Positions 37,485 through 46,032 are shown, counted from the stretch's first letter. The stretch is DNA of 64,000 nucleotides from Hoylesella loescheii (GCA_021531755.1 JADYUK010000001.1:186001-250000), one strand, 5' to 3'. Program-made: numbers and translations. Notes: generated from the sequence alone by a model not told the origin.

Positions 37485-38822
37485 TTACTCGGCGGCAGAG
37501 TAGAGAATCTCGCTGAGGGTCGGGTGGATATGAATCATGTCGTGGAGCTCAGGGAGAGTCGTATCCTTGCAGATGAGGACACTCGCCTCCTGGACAAGGT
37601 CGGCGGCATGAGCCCCGAAGGCATGGCAGCCGATGATGCGCTTCGTGCCAGACTCGACGATGAGTTTCAGCAGTCCCTCCGTCTCGTTCATAGCCAGCGC
37701 CTTACCATTGGCGCGGTGGAAAGCCTTGCGACATTCGTAGCTGATGCCGTTCTCCTTACAGTAGTCCTCACTGACGCCGACACTGGCAGCCTCGGGAGTG
37801 GTGAAGACAGCCGAGGGCATGACATCGAAGCGTATGCCGTCCGTGATGCCGAGGATATGGTTGACAGCACGGAATCCCTGCATCGTGGCGGCATGGGCGA
37901 GCATGCAACGGCCGTTGACATCGCCTATGGCGTAGATATTGCCGACAGACGTCAGCATATTGTCATCGACGACGATACCCGCCTTGCCATACTCTACGCC
38001 GACAGCCTCAAGGTTCAGTCCCTCGGTGTTGGCGGCGCGCCCTGTGGCAACGAGCACCATGTCAGCATCGACCGTCTGCGCCTTGTTCTTCTTTGAGAAT
38101 GAGACACGGAGCGAGCCGTCATCATTACGCTCTATGCTCTCCACGCAGCTCTGCATGTAGAAGTCGGCCTTCACCTGCTTGCGCAGACGCTTGGCGATAT
38201 CGCTGTCAAGGACAGGGAGACACTCCTTGAGGAACTCGACGACGGTCACCTCGCTGCCGAAACGGCTGAAGCATGAGGCGAACTCCATGCCTATGACACC
38301 TGCGCCGATGATGCACAGGCGGCGTGGGACGGCCGCGACATCAAGCAGCCCTGTAGAGGTGACGACACCCTCAAGGTCTATGCCCGGGATGGGGAGCATG
38401 CGCGGACGGGACCCTGTGGCTATGATGATATTGTCGGCGGTGTATTCGTCACTGCCCACGACGACGGTATGGGCGTCCTTGAACGCTGCCTCGCCACGGA
38501 CGAGTGATATGCCGGGCTGTGACATGAGGGCCTCGACGGCGCCACGCAGCTGGAGGATGACCGCCTCCTTGCGCTCAGCTACCTTGGCATAGTCGAGATG
38601 GTATGTGGCGTCTGTTATGCCGTAAGCCTCGGCGTCGGCAATGGTGGTGAGCACCTCGGCGTTGCGGCACAGTGTCTTTGTCGGTATGCAGCCGCAGTTG
38701 AGGCATGTGCCGCCAGCCTCGTCACGCTCTATGATTGTCACTGTCTTGCCGTGACGCGCGGCGTATTGTGCGGCCTTGTATCCACCGGGGCCGCTGCCTA
38801 TGATGATGATGTCTGTGTGCAT
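37485..38822 (-). CDS. lpdA: Dihydrolipoyl dehydrogenase (L-protein of glycine cleavage)
   Basis: A 445-residue FAD enzyme that reoxidises dihydrolipoamide on GcvH (or 2-oxoacid dehydrogenases) with NAD+. The FAD site GSGPGGYKAAQYAARHG is at the N-terminus. The redox disulphide is Cys40/Cys45 in GGTCLNCGCIPTK, with an extra Cys43 in between. The NAD site GAGVIGMEFASCF and the C-terminal HIHPTLSE (catalytic His-Glu pair) complete the family picture. It follows gcvPB on the same strand after a 177-base spacer filled with a 9-bp-period repeat, which supports a role as the L-protein. Confidence 0.97.
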   Translation of the reverse strand: MHTDIIIIGSGPGGYKAAQYAARHGKTVTIIERDEAGGTCLNCGCIPTKTLCRNAEVLTTIADAEAYGITDATYHLDYAKVAERKEAVILQLRGAVEALMSQPGISLVRGEAAFKDAHTVVVGSDEYTADNIIIATGSRPRMLPIPGIDLEGVVTSTGLLDVAAVPRRLCIIGAGVIGMEFASCFSRFGSEVTVVEFLKECLPVLDSDIAKRLRKQVKADFYMQSCVESIERNDDGSLRVSFSKKNKAQTVDADMVLVATGRAANTEGLNLEAVGVEYGKAGIVVDDNMLTSVGNIYAIGDVNGRCMLAHAATMQGFRAVNHILGITDGIRFDVMPSAVFTTPEAASVGVSEDYCKENGISYECRKAFHRANGKALAMNETEGLLKLIVESGTKRIIGCHAFGAHAADLVQEASVLICKDTTLPELHDMIHIHPTLSEILYSAAE

Positions 38823-38844
38823 GGTAAGTGGTTTGTTTTAGGGT

Positions 38845-38993
38845 GAGGGCCGGATAATCCGGATGCTCCGGAGGTTCCGGGTTATCCGGGTTTTCCGGGT
38901 TTTCCGGAGCGTCCGGGATATCCGGGACGTCCGGATTATCCAGATTTCCCGGATTATCCAGATTTCCCGGATTTCCCGGATTACCCGGATAGC
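38845..38993. repeat. 9-bp-period tandem repeat (TCCGGATTA/TCCGGGTTT-like), copy B
   Basis: About sixteen 9-base units (TCCGGATGC, TCCGGAGGT, TCCGGGTTA, TCCGGGTTT and so on) fill the spacer between the gcvPB stop and the lpdA start. The core TCCGGA is palindromic, so orientation is ambiguous. It is the same family as 29943-30088. Confidence 0.85.
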
Positions 38994-38999
38994 TCTTGT

Positions 39000-40475
39000 T
39001 TATCCCTCTGACACGAGGGCACGGTATGTCACTACAGGATGCTTGGCGGCGAGGACATCGTCGACACGGCCTATCGGGGTGTTGTGTGGCGCTCCGTGTA
39101 CAGTCTCTGGGTCTGTCAGAGCCTCCTCCGCTATCTTACGCATGACGGCGATGAAGCAGTCAATCGTGTCCTTGCTCTCATTCTCCGTAGGCTCTATCAT
39201 CAGACTCTCATGGAAGAGGAGAGGGAAATAGATGGTAGGAGCATGGTAGCCATAGTCGAGGAGACGCTTAGCGATATCCATCGTCGTGATGCCCGTCGAC
39301 TTGTCTTTCAGTCCGTTGAAGACAAACTCATGCTTGCAGAGACCCTCGATAGGCAGCTCGTAGACATCCTTCAGACACTCCTTGATATAGTTGGCGTTGA
39401 GAGTGGCGAGCGGTCCCACCATGCGTATATTCTCCCTTCCGAGAGTGAGGATATAGGTATAGGCACGCAGAGAGACGAGGAAATTGCCGAGGAAAGCACC
39501 GACAGAGCCTAAGGAGTCAGGTGTCTGGCCCTCGACAGAGAGCATGCCATCAGGACCCTCCACGACACGTGGCACAGGGAGGAACTGCTCCATGCCAGCC
39601 CTTACGCCTACCGGACCGTCGCCGGGACCGCCACCGCCATGAGGCGTTGAGAATGTCTTATGGAGATTGATGTGCATGACATCGAAGCCCATATCGGCAG
39701 GACGGGAGACACCAAGCATAGGGTTCAGGTTGGCACCATCATAGTACATCAGTCCTCCACAGTCATGCACAAGCTGTGTGATGGCCGGTATCTCACGCTC
39801 AAAGAGTCCGAGAGTGTTAGGGTTGGTCATCATCATGGCGGCAATGTCATCGCCCAGGAGCGGCTTCAAATCCTCAACGTCGACAAGTCCGTCGGCTGTG
39901 CTCTTCACCTCCACAATCTCCAGTCCGCAGACAGCGGCAGAGGCAGGGTTAGTGCCATGGGCAGAGTCAGGCACAATGACTTTTGTGCGTTTGACATCGC
40001 CACGGCTGGTGTGGTAGGCACGTATTGCCATGAGACCCGTCAGCTCGCCATGTGCTCCGGCGAATGGGTTGAGAGTGAACTCAGCCATGCCAGTGAGGGC
40101 ACAGAGAGCCTTCTCAAGACCACGGTAGACAGCCAGCGCGCCCTGGACAGTCTCGGCAGGCTGTAGAGGATGGAGCCCTGTGAAGGCTGTCATAGCGGCA
40201 ATCTCCTCGTTGATGATGGGGTTGTACTTCATAGTACAGCTACCGAGAGGGTAGAAGCCGTTGTTCACGCCGAAGTTGTTGTTACTGTGGTTGGTATAAT
40301 GTCTGACTACCGTCAGCTCGTCACACTCAGGCAGCTCAGCGTCGCGCTCACGGCGCAGAGTGGCAGGAAGTGATGCCGGCGAGAAGTCGGCGAACTCATT
40401 GGCTGGCAGGGAATAGCCCTTGCGGCCTGGCTTAGAGAGCTCGAAAATCAGATTGCCATATAGTCTGTTATTCAT
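39000..40475 (-). CDS. gcvPB: Glycine dehydrogenase (aminomethyl-transferring) subunit 2
   Basis: A 491-residue PLP enzyme, the C-terminal half of the P-protein. Together with GcvPA it decarboxylates glycine and passes the aminomethyl group to lipoyl-GcvH. The PLP lysine lies in HINLHKTFSTPHGGGGPGDGPVG. Other signatures are YPLGSCTMKYNP near the N-terminus, DSAHGTNPASAAVCG and MMTNPNTLGLFE. Its first eight bases overlap the end of gcvPA, so the two are translationally coupled, as befits a 1:1 complex. The split-subunit form is common in Bacteroidota, Firmicutes and archaea. Confidence 0.97.
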   Translation of the reverse strand: MNNRLYGNLIFELSKPGRKGYSLPANEFADFSPASLPATLRRERDAELPECDELTVVRHYTNHSNNNFGVNNGFYPLGSCTMKYNPIINEEIAAMTAFTGLHPLQPAETVQGALAVYRGLEKALCALTGMAEFTLNPFAGAHGELTGLMAIRAYHTSRGDVKRTKVIVPDSAHGTNPASAAVCGLEIVEVKSTADGLVDVEDLKPLLGDDIAAMMMTNPNTLGLFEREIPAITQLVHDCGGLMYYDGANLNPMLGVSRPADMGFDVMHINLHKTFSTPHGGGGPGDGPVGVRAGMEQFLPVPRVVEGPDGMLSVEGQTPDSLGSVGAFLGNFLVSLRAYTYILTLGRENIRMVGPLATLNANYIKECLKDVYELPIEGLCKHEFVFNGLKDKSTGITTMDIAKRLLDYGYHAPTIYFPLLFHESLMIEPTENESKDTIDCFIAVMRKIAEEALTDPETVHGAPHNTPIGRVDDVLAAKHPVVTYRALVSEG

Positions 40476-41802
40476 ACTGATGTCCCTCCTCTATGATTTT
40501 TACCATGTTGTCGATATCCTCGCGGCTGTTCTTCTCAGTAGCGGCGAAGAGAATAGTGTCCTTCCCTGTCTTCACTCCGGCAAGGAATCCAGCCTTGGCG
40601 CAACGGCTCTGGAGAGCGTCGGCATCGCCGTTGTAGCGGACGAGGAACTCGTTGAAGAAAGGCTTGTCGTAGACATCGGAGAACAGGCCGGTTGCTATGA
40701 GCTTGTCATGGAGGTAATGAGCGGCACCATAAGACATGGTGGCGGCCTCCTTAATGCCCTCTTTGCCCATGAGCGCCATGTATATTGTAACATAGAGCGC
40801 CATGAGACTCTCGTTAGAGCAGATGTTGGATGTAGCCTTCTGACGACGGATATGCTGCTCACGTGCCTGCAGTGTGAGGACGAAGGCGCGCTGTCCGTTG
40901 GTGTCGACAGTCTTGCCTACGATGCGGCCAGGAATCTTTCGCATGAGCTTCTCTGTGCAGCACATATAACCGACATAAGGACCGCCGAAGGCCATCGGGA
41001 GCCCGAGGCTCTGTCCGTCGCCGACAGCGATATCGGCACCCCACTCGCCTGGTGTGCGGAGGAGGGCAAGGTCGGCAGCGATGCTGTTGATGACGAATAG
41101 TCCGCGAGATGCATGGACAGCGTCGGCAACACCAGTGAAATCCTCAATGATGCCGTAGAAGTTAGGCTGCTGGACGATGACACCAGCCACGCCACCCTGG
41201 GCGAGGCGCCCGCGCATAGCGTCGAAATCAGTCGTGCCATCGGCAGCGGGAATCGTCTCGATGTTCACACCATGATACTTGGCGTAGGTGTTAATGACAG
41301 CAAGAGTCTTAGGGTCGACAGTCTCAGAGACGAGGACAGTGTCAGCCTTCTTGGCAGCATTATAGGCGAGGAGCATAGCCTCGGCTGTCGCTGTCGTGCC
41401 GTCGTACATCGAGGCGTTGGAGATATCCATGCCTGTCAGCTCGGTCATCATCGACTGGTACTCGAAGATATAGTGGAGTGTGCCCTGTGATATCTCAGCC
41501 TGGTATGGGGTATAGCTTGTCAGGAACTCAGAGCGCTCAATGATATTCTGTGCCACAGAGGGGCAGTAATGGTCATAGACACCGGCTCCGGCGAAACATT
41601 TCAGCGGTGTGTTCTTCGCAGCGAGAGCCTCGAAGAAGCGGCGCACCTCAATCTCGCTCTTTGCCTCAGGGATGTCATACTCGCCCTTGAAGCGTATGCT
41701 GTCAGGCACATCGGCAGACAGAGCATCGAGTGAGGGGAGATGGCATGCGGCGAGCATGGCGTCGATGTCCTCTTGGGTATGAGGGAAATACTTGTATGTC
41801 AT
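40468..41802 (-). CDS. gcvPA: Glycine dehydrogenase (aminomethyl-transferring) subunit 1
   Basis: A 444-residue protein, the N-terminal half of the split P-protein. Family features: YFPHTQEDIDAMLAA at the start, FAGAGVYDHYCPSVAQNIIERSEFLTSYTPYQAEISQGTLHYIFEYQSMM, the NASMYDGTTATAEAM stretch and GDGQSLGLPMAFGGPYVGYM. It lacks the PLP lysine, as expected. It overlaps gcvPB by eight bases. A hairpin with a T tract lies upstream, between gcvH and this gene, so it may have its own promoter in 41803-42016; none matches the consensus there. Confidence 0.96.
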   Translation of the reverse strand: MTYKYFPHTQEDIDAMLAACHLPSLDALSADVPDSIRFKGEYDIPEAKSEIEVRRFFEALAAKNTPLKCFAGAGVYDHYCPSVAQNIIERSEFLTSYTPYQAEISQGTLHYIFEYQSMMTELTGMDISNASMYDGTTATAEAMLLAYNAAKKADTVLVSETVDPKTLAVINTYAKYHGVNIETIPAADGTTDFDAMRGRLAQGGVAGVIVQQPNFYGIIEDFTGVADAVHASRGLFVINSIAADLALLRTPGEWGADIAVGDGQSLGLPMAFGGPYVGYMCCTEKLMRKIPGRIVGKTVDTNGQRAFVLTLQAREQHIRRQKATSNICSNESLMALYVTIYMALMGKEGIKEAATMSYGAAHYLHDKLIATGLFSDVYDKPFFNEFLVRYNGDADALQSRCAKAGFLAGVKTGKDTILFAATEKNSREDIDNMVKIIEEGHQYE

Positions 41803-42016
41803 AATTTATGTTGATATTAGAAATCGGTCTCCAGAAGAAAGTTTTGAGGCTTAGTTGACTTATGATATCCTCAGCATAATCTCAAACCATCTTAAGGAAT
41901 ATCCTTACAATCTGGAAGTTAAGGAGAATATGTGCCGGTGTATGGGGGACTCATCCTAGGAGCCATATCGAGGATGAAGGCGAAGGGCGCATCATGGTGT
42001 GATAAGGCAGAAAAAA

Positions 42017-42076
42017 AGGCATGCCATGGGGCGGACGGTATGGTATGCCGTTATCATCCGCTCCCACGGCATGCCT
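42017..42076 (-). terminator. Strong intrinsic terminator after gcvH
   Basis: On the minus strand AGGCATGCCGTGGGAGCGGA pairs with its near-complement (TCCG-CCCCATGGCATGCCT) around a loop containing a second small GGCATACC hairpin, and the stem is followed by TTTTTTT. It starts 45 bases after the gcvH stop. It is the only clear feature of 41803-42120. Confidence 0.85.
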
Positions 42077-42120
42077 GTTACTGTCAGGATAAATCCTGCC
42101 ACACATGTCCAGATGGTTTG

Positions 42121-42498
42121 TTATTTGCAGAACTCCTCGTATGCCTTGGCGTCCATGAGGTTGTCAAGCTCAGAGGGGTCGGACAGCTTCACCTTGATAA
42201 TCCAGTTGCCGAAAGCGTCGGCGTTGATAATCTCGGGAGAGTCCTCAAGGGCGTCGTTCACCTCGACAACTGTTCCGCTGACAGGAGAGTTGAGGTCGCT
42301 GGCAGCCTTGACACTCTCCACAGCTCCAAACTCCTCGCCTGCCTCAACGTCGTCGTCGACCTCAGGCATGTCAACATAAACGATATTGCCGAGAGCATGC
42401 TGGGCATAGTCAGTGATGCCTACGTATCCATACTCACCTTCAACTTTAACAAACTCATGACTCTCAGAATAGTAGAGTCCATCAATTACTTTTGCCAT
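42121..42498 (-). CDS. gcvH: Glycine cleavage system H protein
   Basis: A 125-residue lipoyl carrier that shuttles the aminomethyl group between P-, T- and L-proteins. The lipoylated lysine is in GAVESVKAASDLNSPVSG. The N-terminus YYSESHEFVKVEGEYGYVGITDYAQHALGNIVYVDMPEVD and the C-terminal WIIKVKLSDPSELDNLMDAKAYEEF match the family over its full length. It lies 350 bases downstream of gcvT and is followed by a strong terminator. Confidence 0.98.
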   Translation of the reverse strand: MAKVIDGLYYSESHEFVKVEGEYGYVGITDYAQHALGNIVYVDMPEVDDDVEAGEEFGAVESVKAASDLNSPVSGTVVEVNDALEDSPEIINADAFGNWIIKVKLSDPSELDNLMDAKAYEEFCK

Positions 42499-42848
42499 AA
42501 GATAATAGTATTAAATTCTTGTTTTAGTTTCGTATATGGTGGGTTCTGTTAATCAGCTTTGTCAGATTTCAGATTTGTCTCTGAGAGCAGGGGGACAGTT
42601 CCAGAAGAAGCGATGCGGGCATCGTGACTGAGAAAACTGGCAGTATGCGCCGAGAGAGACGGAAAGGTGACAAAAACATCAACCCATAATAAATCATTTG
42701 TTATGGTGGGAGACTAATCCTCTGGACCTACTGGGCGCAGGGGGATAATCTGTAGAACCCACCATAATGCTGATGCCACAGCCTGCCTGTAGGTATGTCA
42801 GCCTATGGCGACCCCGTCAGACAGGAATGGCTGTGTGAGGGGGGAGGG
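42499..42848. other. Structured spacer between gcvT and gcvH
   Basis: This 350-base spacer has no gene but much pairing potential. A perfect 10-bp inverted repeat TTATGGTGGG/CCCACCATAA spans 42701-42767, and a third TATGGTGGGTTCT copy lies at 42534. A CACAGCC...CCTGT / ACAGG...GGCTGTG hairpin spans about 42778-42836. The 15-mer GCAGGGGGATAATCT at 42738 recurs at 7325. It matches no riboswitch I know; a dispersed repeat is the simpler reading. Confidence 0.5.
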
Positions 42849-43934
42849 TTATTTCTTGTAATGCTTCTCGTAGAACTTCTTCTTCACAACGACACCCGGG
42901 AATGTCTTCTTGCGAATCTTAATCTCAAGCTCTGTGCCGAGCTTCGCATATTGTGAGTCGACGAGAGCCATGCAGACGCTCTTGTCTGTCGATATGGTAT
43001 GATAGCCTGTTGTAACCTCTCCGACTATCTCGCCGTCCTTCACCACAGCGTAGCCATGACGTGGTATGGCCTTGTCGCTCAGCTCGATGCCGACAAGCTT
43101 GCGTGCGACACCCTCAGCCTTCTGCTTTATGAGCGCGTCACGACCGATAAACTCCTCCTTGTCGAGCTTGCAGAAGAATCCCAGTCCGGCCATTATAGGC
43201 GAGATATCAGCCGACAGCTCGTCGCCATAGAGTGGAAGCCCCACCTCAAAGCGCAGTGTGTCACGGCATCCGAGTCCGCAAGGCTTGCACTCTCCACTCG
43301 CCATGAGCTTGTCCCATGCCTCGCGTATCTGCTCGTGAGAGCCGTAAATCTCAAAGCCGTCCTCGCCAGTATATCCTGTGCGGCTGACGATGATGTCGCC
43401 GATAGTCTTCACGGTATAGAATGTGAGGTCAGCACACTCGTACCCGAGCACCTTCTCCACTACAGCCTCGGCCTGAGGTCCCTGTACAGCGAGCTGTCCG
43501 TAATAGTCAGAGACATTTCTCATGTCGATATCGAAGCCCTTGGCGTTCTCTGTCATCCATGCCCAGTCCTTGTCGATATTGGCAGCGTTGATGACGATGA
43601 AGAAGTCGTTGTCACCCATCTTGTAGACGAGGAGGTCGTCGACTGTTCCGCCATCAGCGTAGAGCATCATGCCGTAGAGAATCTTCCCTATGGCCATATC
43701 CTTAACGTCGTTGGTGAAGATGTGGTTGACGTAACGCTCAGCGTCAGGACCTTTCACAGTCACCTCGCCCATGTGGCTGACATCGAAAACACCACAGGCG
43801 TTGCGGACAGCCTGATGCTCGTCGACAATACCAGAATACTGTATAGGCATATCAAAACCGCCGAAGGGGCTGATGAGAGCTCCTAAGGCAACGTGCTTGT
43901 CGTACAAGCAGGTGCGTTTGTTTTCCATTTCCAA
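42849..43934 (-). CDS. gcvT: Glycine cleavage system aminomethyltransferase (T protein)
   Basis: A 361-residue folate enzyme that releases ammonia from aminomethyl-GcvH and forms 5,10-methylene-THF. Signatures are KHVALGALISPFGGFDMPIQYSGI at the N-terminus, GVFDVSHMGEV, the folate-site Asp region (GGTVDDLLVYKMGDNDFFIVINAANIDKD), SRTGYTGEDGFEIY and GLGCRDTLRFEVGLPLYG. ATG at 43928 (MENKRTCLYD) is an equally good start. The first gene of the gcv set; an insertion sequence begins 23 bases upstream of its start and separates it from a consensus promoter. Confidence 0.97.
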   Translation of the reverse strand: MEMENKRTCLYDKHVALGALISPFGGFDMPIQYSGIVDEHQAVRNACGVFDVSHMGEVTVKGPDAERYVNHIFTNDVKDMAIGKILYGMMLYADGGTVDDLLVYKMGDNDFFIVINAANIDKDWAWMTENAKGFDIDMRNVSDYYGQLAVQGPQAEAVVEKVLGYECADLTFYTVKTIGDIIVSRTGYTGEDGFEIYGSHEQIREAWDKLMASGECKPCGLGCRDTLRFEVGLPLYGDELSADISPIMAGLGFFCKLDKEEFIGRDALIKQKAEGVARKLVGIELSDKAIPRHGYAVVKDGEIVGEVTTGYHTISTDKSVCMALVDSQYAKLGTELEIKIRKKTFPGVVVKKKFYEKHYKK

Positions 43935-44026
43935 TGATATTATTTATTATATGGTTACACTACTGTCCCGTTAAAGTGGACTAATCGCTCTTTGAATTAA
44001 TTGAAATACAGTCTATTAGGTGGTGT

Positions 44027-44060
44027 TTTGGAATGAAACGGACTTGATTTCGTAACTTTG
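44027..44060 (+). promoter_or_regulatory. Transposase promoter
   Basis: TTTG (44027-44030), 22 bases, TAACTTTG (44053-44060) lies inside the IS, 13 bases before the transposase start. The leader would be very short. Spacing is slightly long for the consensus. Confidence 0.55.
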
Positions 44061-44073
44061 CAGTCAAATTAAA

Positions 44074-45246
44074 ATGACTGCTATGTTCCAAGACAAATAC
44101 GTTTTTGCCCAGCTCACCGCTTTTTTGAACAGAACTCAGTTTAACAACTATGTTCGCAAGTATGATGGAAACCGCTATGTGAAGCATTTCACTTGTTGGA
44201 ATCAGTTGCTTGCAATGATGTTTGGTCAACTGAGTAATCGAGAGAGTTTGCGAGATCTGATTGTTGCTTTTGAAGCACATATAGCAAAGCAATACCATCT
44301 TGGATTAGGGTGTAAGCCTATTGCGAAAACGACATTTGCTTCTGCCAATCAGAATCGTGACTATCGTATCTTTGAAGACTTTGCTTTCTATATGATGGAG
44401 CAAGCCAGAAAGAAACGAGTAACGGATATCTTCAAGTTGAAAGGCAATGTGTATGCTTTCGACTCTACGACCATTCCATTGTGTTTGTCGGTCTTCTGGT
44501 GGGCAAAGTTCCGTAAGAAGAAGGGAGGAGTAAAAGCACATGTGCTATACGACCTCGAATCTCAGGTTCCAGCTTTCTTCCATATCTCTACAGCATCAGT
44601 TTACGACTCAAAGGCTATGAAGGAAATTCCCTATGAATCAGGTTCTTACTATGTTTTCGACCGTGGATACAATGCATTCAAGGAACTTTTCAAAATACAT
44701 CAGCATGAATCGTTCTTTGTTGTGCGAGCCAAGAAGAATCTGCAATACAAATGCTGTAAATGGAGGCGCAGGTTGCCAAAGAATATATTGACAGATGCTG
44801 TGATTGAATTCACTGAATACAATTCATACCGGAAGTATCCGGAGAAACTCAGACTCGTCAAGTTCTATGATGAAGAACAAGGTAGAGAGTTTGCCTTCCT
44901 GACAAATGCTTTTCATCTAACAGCTCCTGAAATCGCCAACCTTTACAAGAACAGATGGCAGATAGAGCTGTTTTTCAAATGGCTAAAGCAGCACCTCAAG
45001 ATCAAGAAGTTTTGGGGTACTACAGAGAATGCTGTGAGAATCCAAATCTCATCGGCAATCATAGCCTATTGCCTTGTTGCTATCGTGCAACATGATTTGC
45101 AACTTAAGCGATCAACTTATGAGGTTCTTCAGATTCTAAGCATTTCTCTTATGGATAAGACACCACTCGTAGATCTCTTCGAAAGGACTGATTTCAATAA
45201 TGTCAAACAACTCGATTGTCCCCTCTTTCCGGGGTTATTTGATTAA
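44074..45246 (+). CDS. IS4-family DDE transposase
   Basis: A 390-residue transposase with an N-terminal DUF4372-like DNA-binding domain (FAQLTAFLNRTQFNNYVRKYDGNRYVKHFTCWNQLLAMMF). The DDE domain follows: first Asp in AFDSTTIPLC, second in YYVFDRGYNAF, and the Y-(2)-R-(3)-E signature as YKNRWQIELFFKWLKQ. The frame is intact from start to stop. The ATG at 44083 (MFQDKYVF) could be the real start, nine bases later. AT-rich relative to neighbouring chromosomal genes, as expected for a mobile element. Confidence 0.95.
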   Translation: MTAMFQDKYVFAQLTAFLNRTQFNNYVRKYDGNRYVKHFTCWNQLLAMMFGQLSNRESLRDLIVAFEAHIAKQYHLGLGCKPIAKTTFASANQNRDYRIFEDFAFYMMEQARKKRVTDIFKLKGNVYAFDSTTIPLCLSVFWWAKFRKKKGGVKAHVLYDLESQVPAFFHISTASVYDSKAMKEIPYESGSYYVFDRGYNAFKELFKIHQHESFFVVRAKKNLQYKCCKWRRRLPKNILTDAVIEFTEYNSYRKYPEKLRLVKFYDEEQGREFAFLTNAFHLTAPEIANLYKNRWQIELFFKWLKQHLKIKKFWGTTENAVRIQISSAIIAYCLVAIVQHDLQLKRSTYEVLQILSISLMDKTPLVDLFERTDFNNVKQLDCPLFPGLFD

Positions 45247-45307
45247 TATTTAACTGATCCCGATTTTAACGGGACACTAATGATATGGTTATTATTAGTT
45301 CCGAATG

Positions 45308-45337
45308 CAAATTTATACAAAAATTATGTGTCAGCAA
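45308..45337 (-). promoter_or_regulatory. Consensus promoter, formerly that of gcvT
   Basis: On the minus strand TTG (45335-45337), 19 bases, then TAAATTTG (45308-45315) fits the Bacteroidota consensus well. Transcription would start near 45300 and run into the right end of the IS. If the IS and one target copy are removed, the start site is about 32 bases from the gcvT ATG. Confidence 0.75.
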
Positions 45338-45394
45338 TACTTAATGGGAAAATAAAATGTTAAATAATAATAAAGTGAGAAACAGTAATTATGG

Positions 45395-45480
45395 TTATTA
45401 CTGTCCGGTAAAACTTAGGGTGAGAAATGATTGATTTATTGTCCACAGCAGATGTGGCAATAGCCATTGATTCTTATCCA
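45395..45480. repeat. Remnant of a small inverted-repeat element
   Basis: TTATTACTGTCCGGTAAAA is the same end motif as at 51953 and 63955. About 60 bases further on, GCCATTGATTCTT (45463-45475) is shared exactly with the interior of the 51953-52246 element (52165-52177). The stretch therefore looks like a deleted copy. The remaining 45481-45603 has no gene. Confidence 0.5.
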
Positions 45481-45603
45481 CAGCACAGAGGCGCGAAGGA
45501 GGAAGACAAAGTCAACCCCACCTGAAGTGAGGGAGGAGGCGAAGTCGACGACAGAACGCAAGGTGGGGTAATCACGTGTCTTGTAGCAGCATAAATAAAG
45601 AGA

Positions 45604-46032
45604 CTAAAAAGAAATTCCGCTTCCTGCCTTGTGTAACGCTGAGACATTATCCTCGAAGACATCGAACGCCGTGAATGCGTTCTCGATATGCTCTATTTTC
45701 CAATTCGTATCAGGAGAGCCGATGATGGATATGATATCGTACCGCACATGGCGGTTCTCTTTTTTATATAGTCTGCGGTAGGCAGATGCCGCTTCTACGA
45801 TGTTACGCCGCTTCTTAGAATCGACAGCGTCGATGGGGTTGCCCCTTAAAAGCGTCGTGCGTGTCTTCACCTCAACGAAGAGAAGCGTCGTGTCGTCCTC
45901 GTCGATACAGACAAGGTCTATATCCTTATGCTCCCATCGCCAGTCGCGGTGGCGGATATACCATCCCTTGCCCGCCATATATCTGGCGGCGATATCCTCG
46001 CCCCATCGTCCTATGTCGTTATGCTCTGCCAT
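45604..46032 (-). CDS. YraN-family (UPF0102) endonuclease-like protein
   Basis: A 142-residue protein of the YraN family, which has a restriction-endonuclease-like fold. It begins NDIGRWGEDIAARYMAGKGWYI. The active-site pattern E-x(n)-D-(9-12)-E-V-K is present as WRWEHKDIDLVCIDEDDTTLLFVEVKTR, with Asp and EVK in place; the usual GEID is here HKDIDLV. Its role is obscure, perhaps related to Holliday-junction or transformation-linked DNA processing. It lies 160 bases downstream of the SpoIID fusion gene on the same strand. Confidence 0.9.
   Translation of the reverse strand: MAEHNDIGRWGEDIAARYMAGKGWYIRHRDWRWEHKDIDLVCIDEDDTTLLFVEVKTRTTLLRGNPIDAVDSKKRRNIVEAASAYRRLYKKENRHVRYDIISIIGSPDTNWKIEHIENAFTAFDVFEDNVSALHKAGSGISF

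Larger units (their letters stand above)
43958..45282 (+). mobile_element. IS4-type insertion sequence, complete, 1325 bp
   Basis: The ends are CACTACTGTCCCGTTAAA and, in inverse orientation, CATTAGTGTCCCGTTAAA: 18-bp terminal inverted repeats with two mismatches. The element is flanked by a perfect 9-bp target duplication, ATATGGTTA at 43949-43957 and 45283-45291. It encodes a single intact transposase. Intact ends and a perfect duplication point to recent insertion. Restoring the target places the sequence upstream of gcvT only about 30 bases from a consensus promoter. Confidence 0.93.

Noticed and set aside
42499..42848. Glycine riboswitch in the gcvT-gcvH spacer or upstream of gcvT
   Set aside because: The tandem glycine-aptamer core was not recognisable, and the region upstream of gcvT is now occupied by the IS.
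43935..45603. Composite transposon or cargo around the IS
   Set aside because: There is only one transposase with its own ends and target duplication; no second copy or passenger gene is seen.
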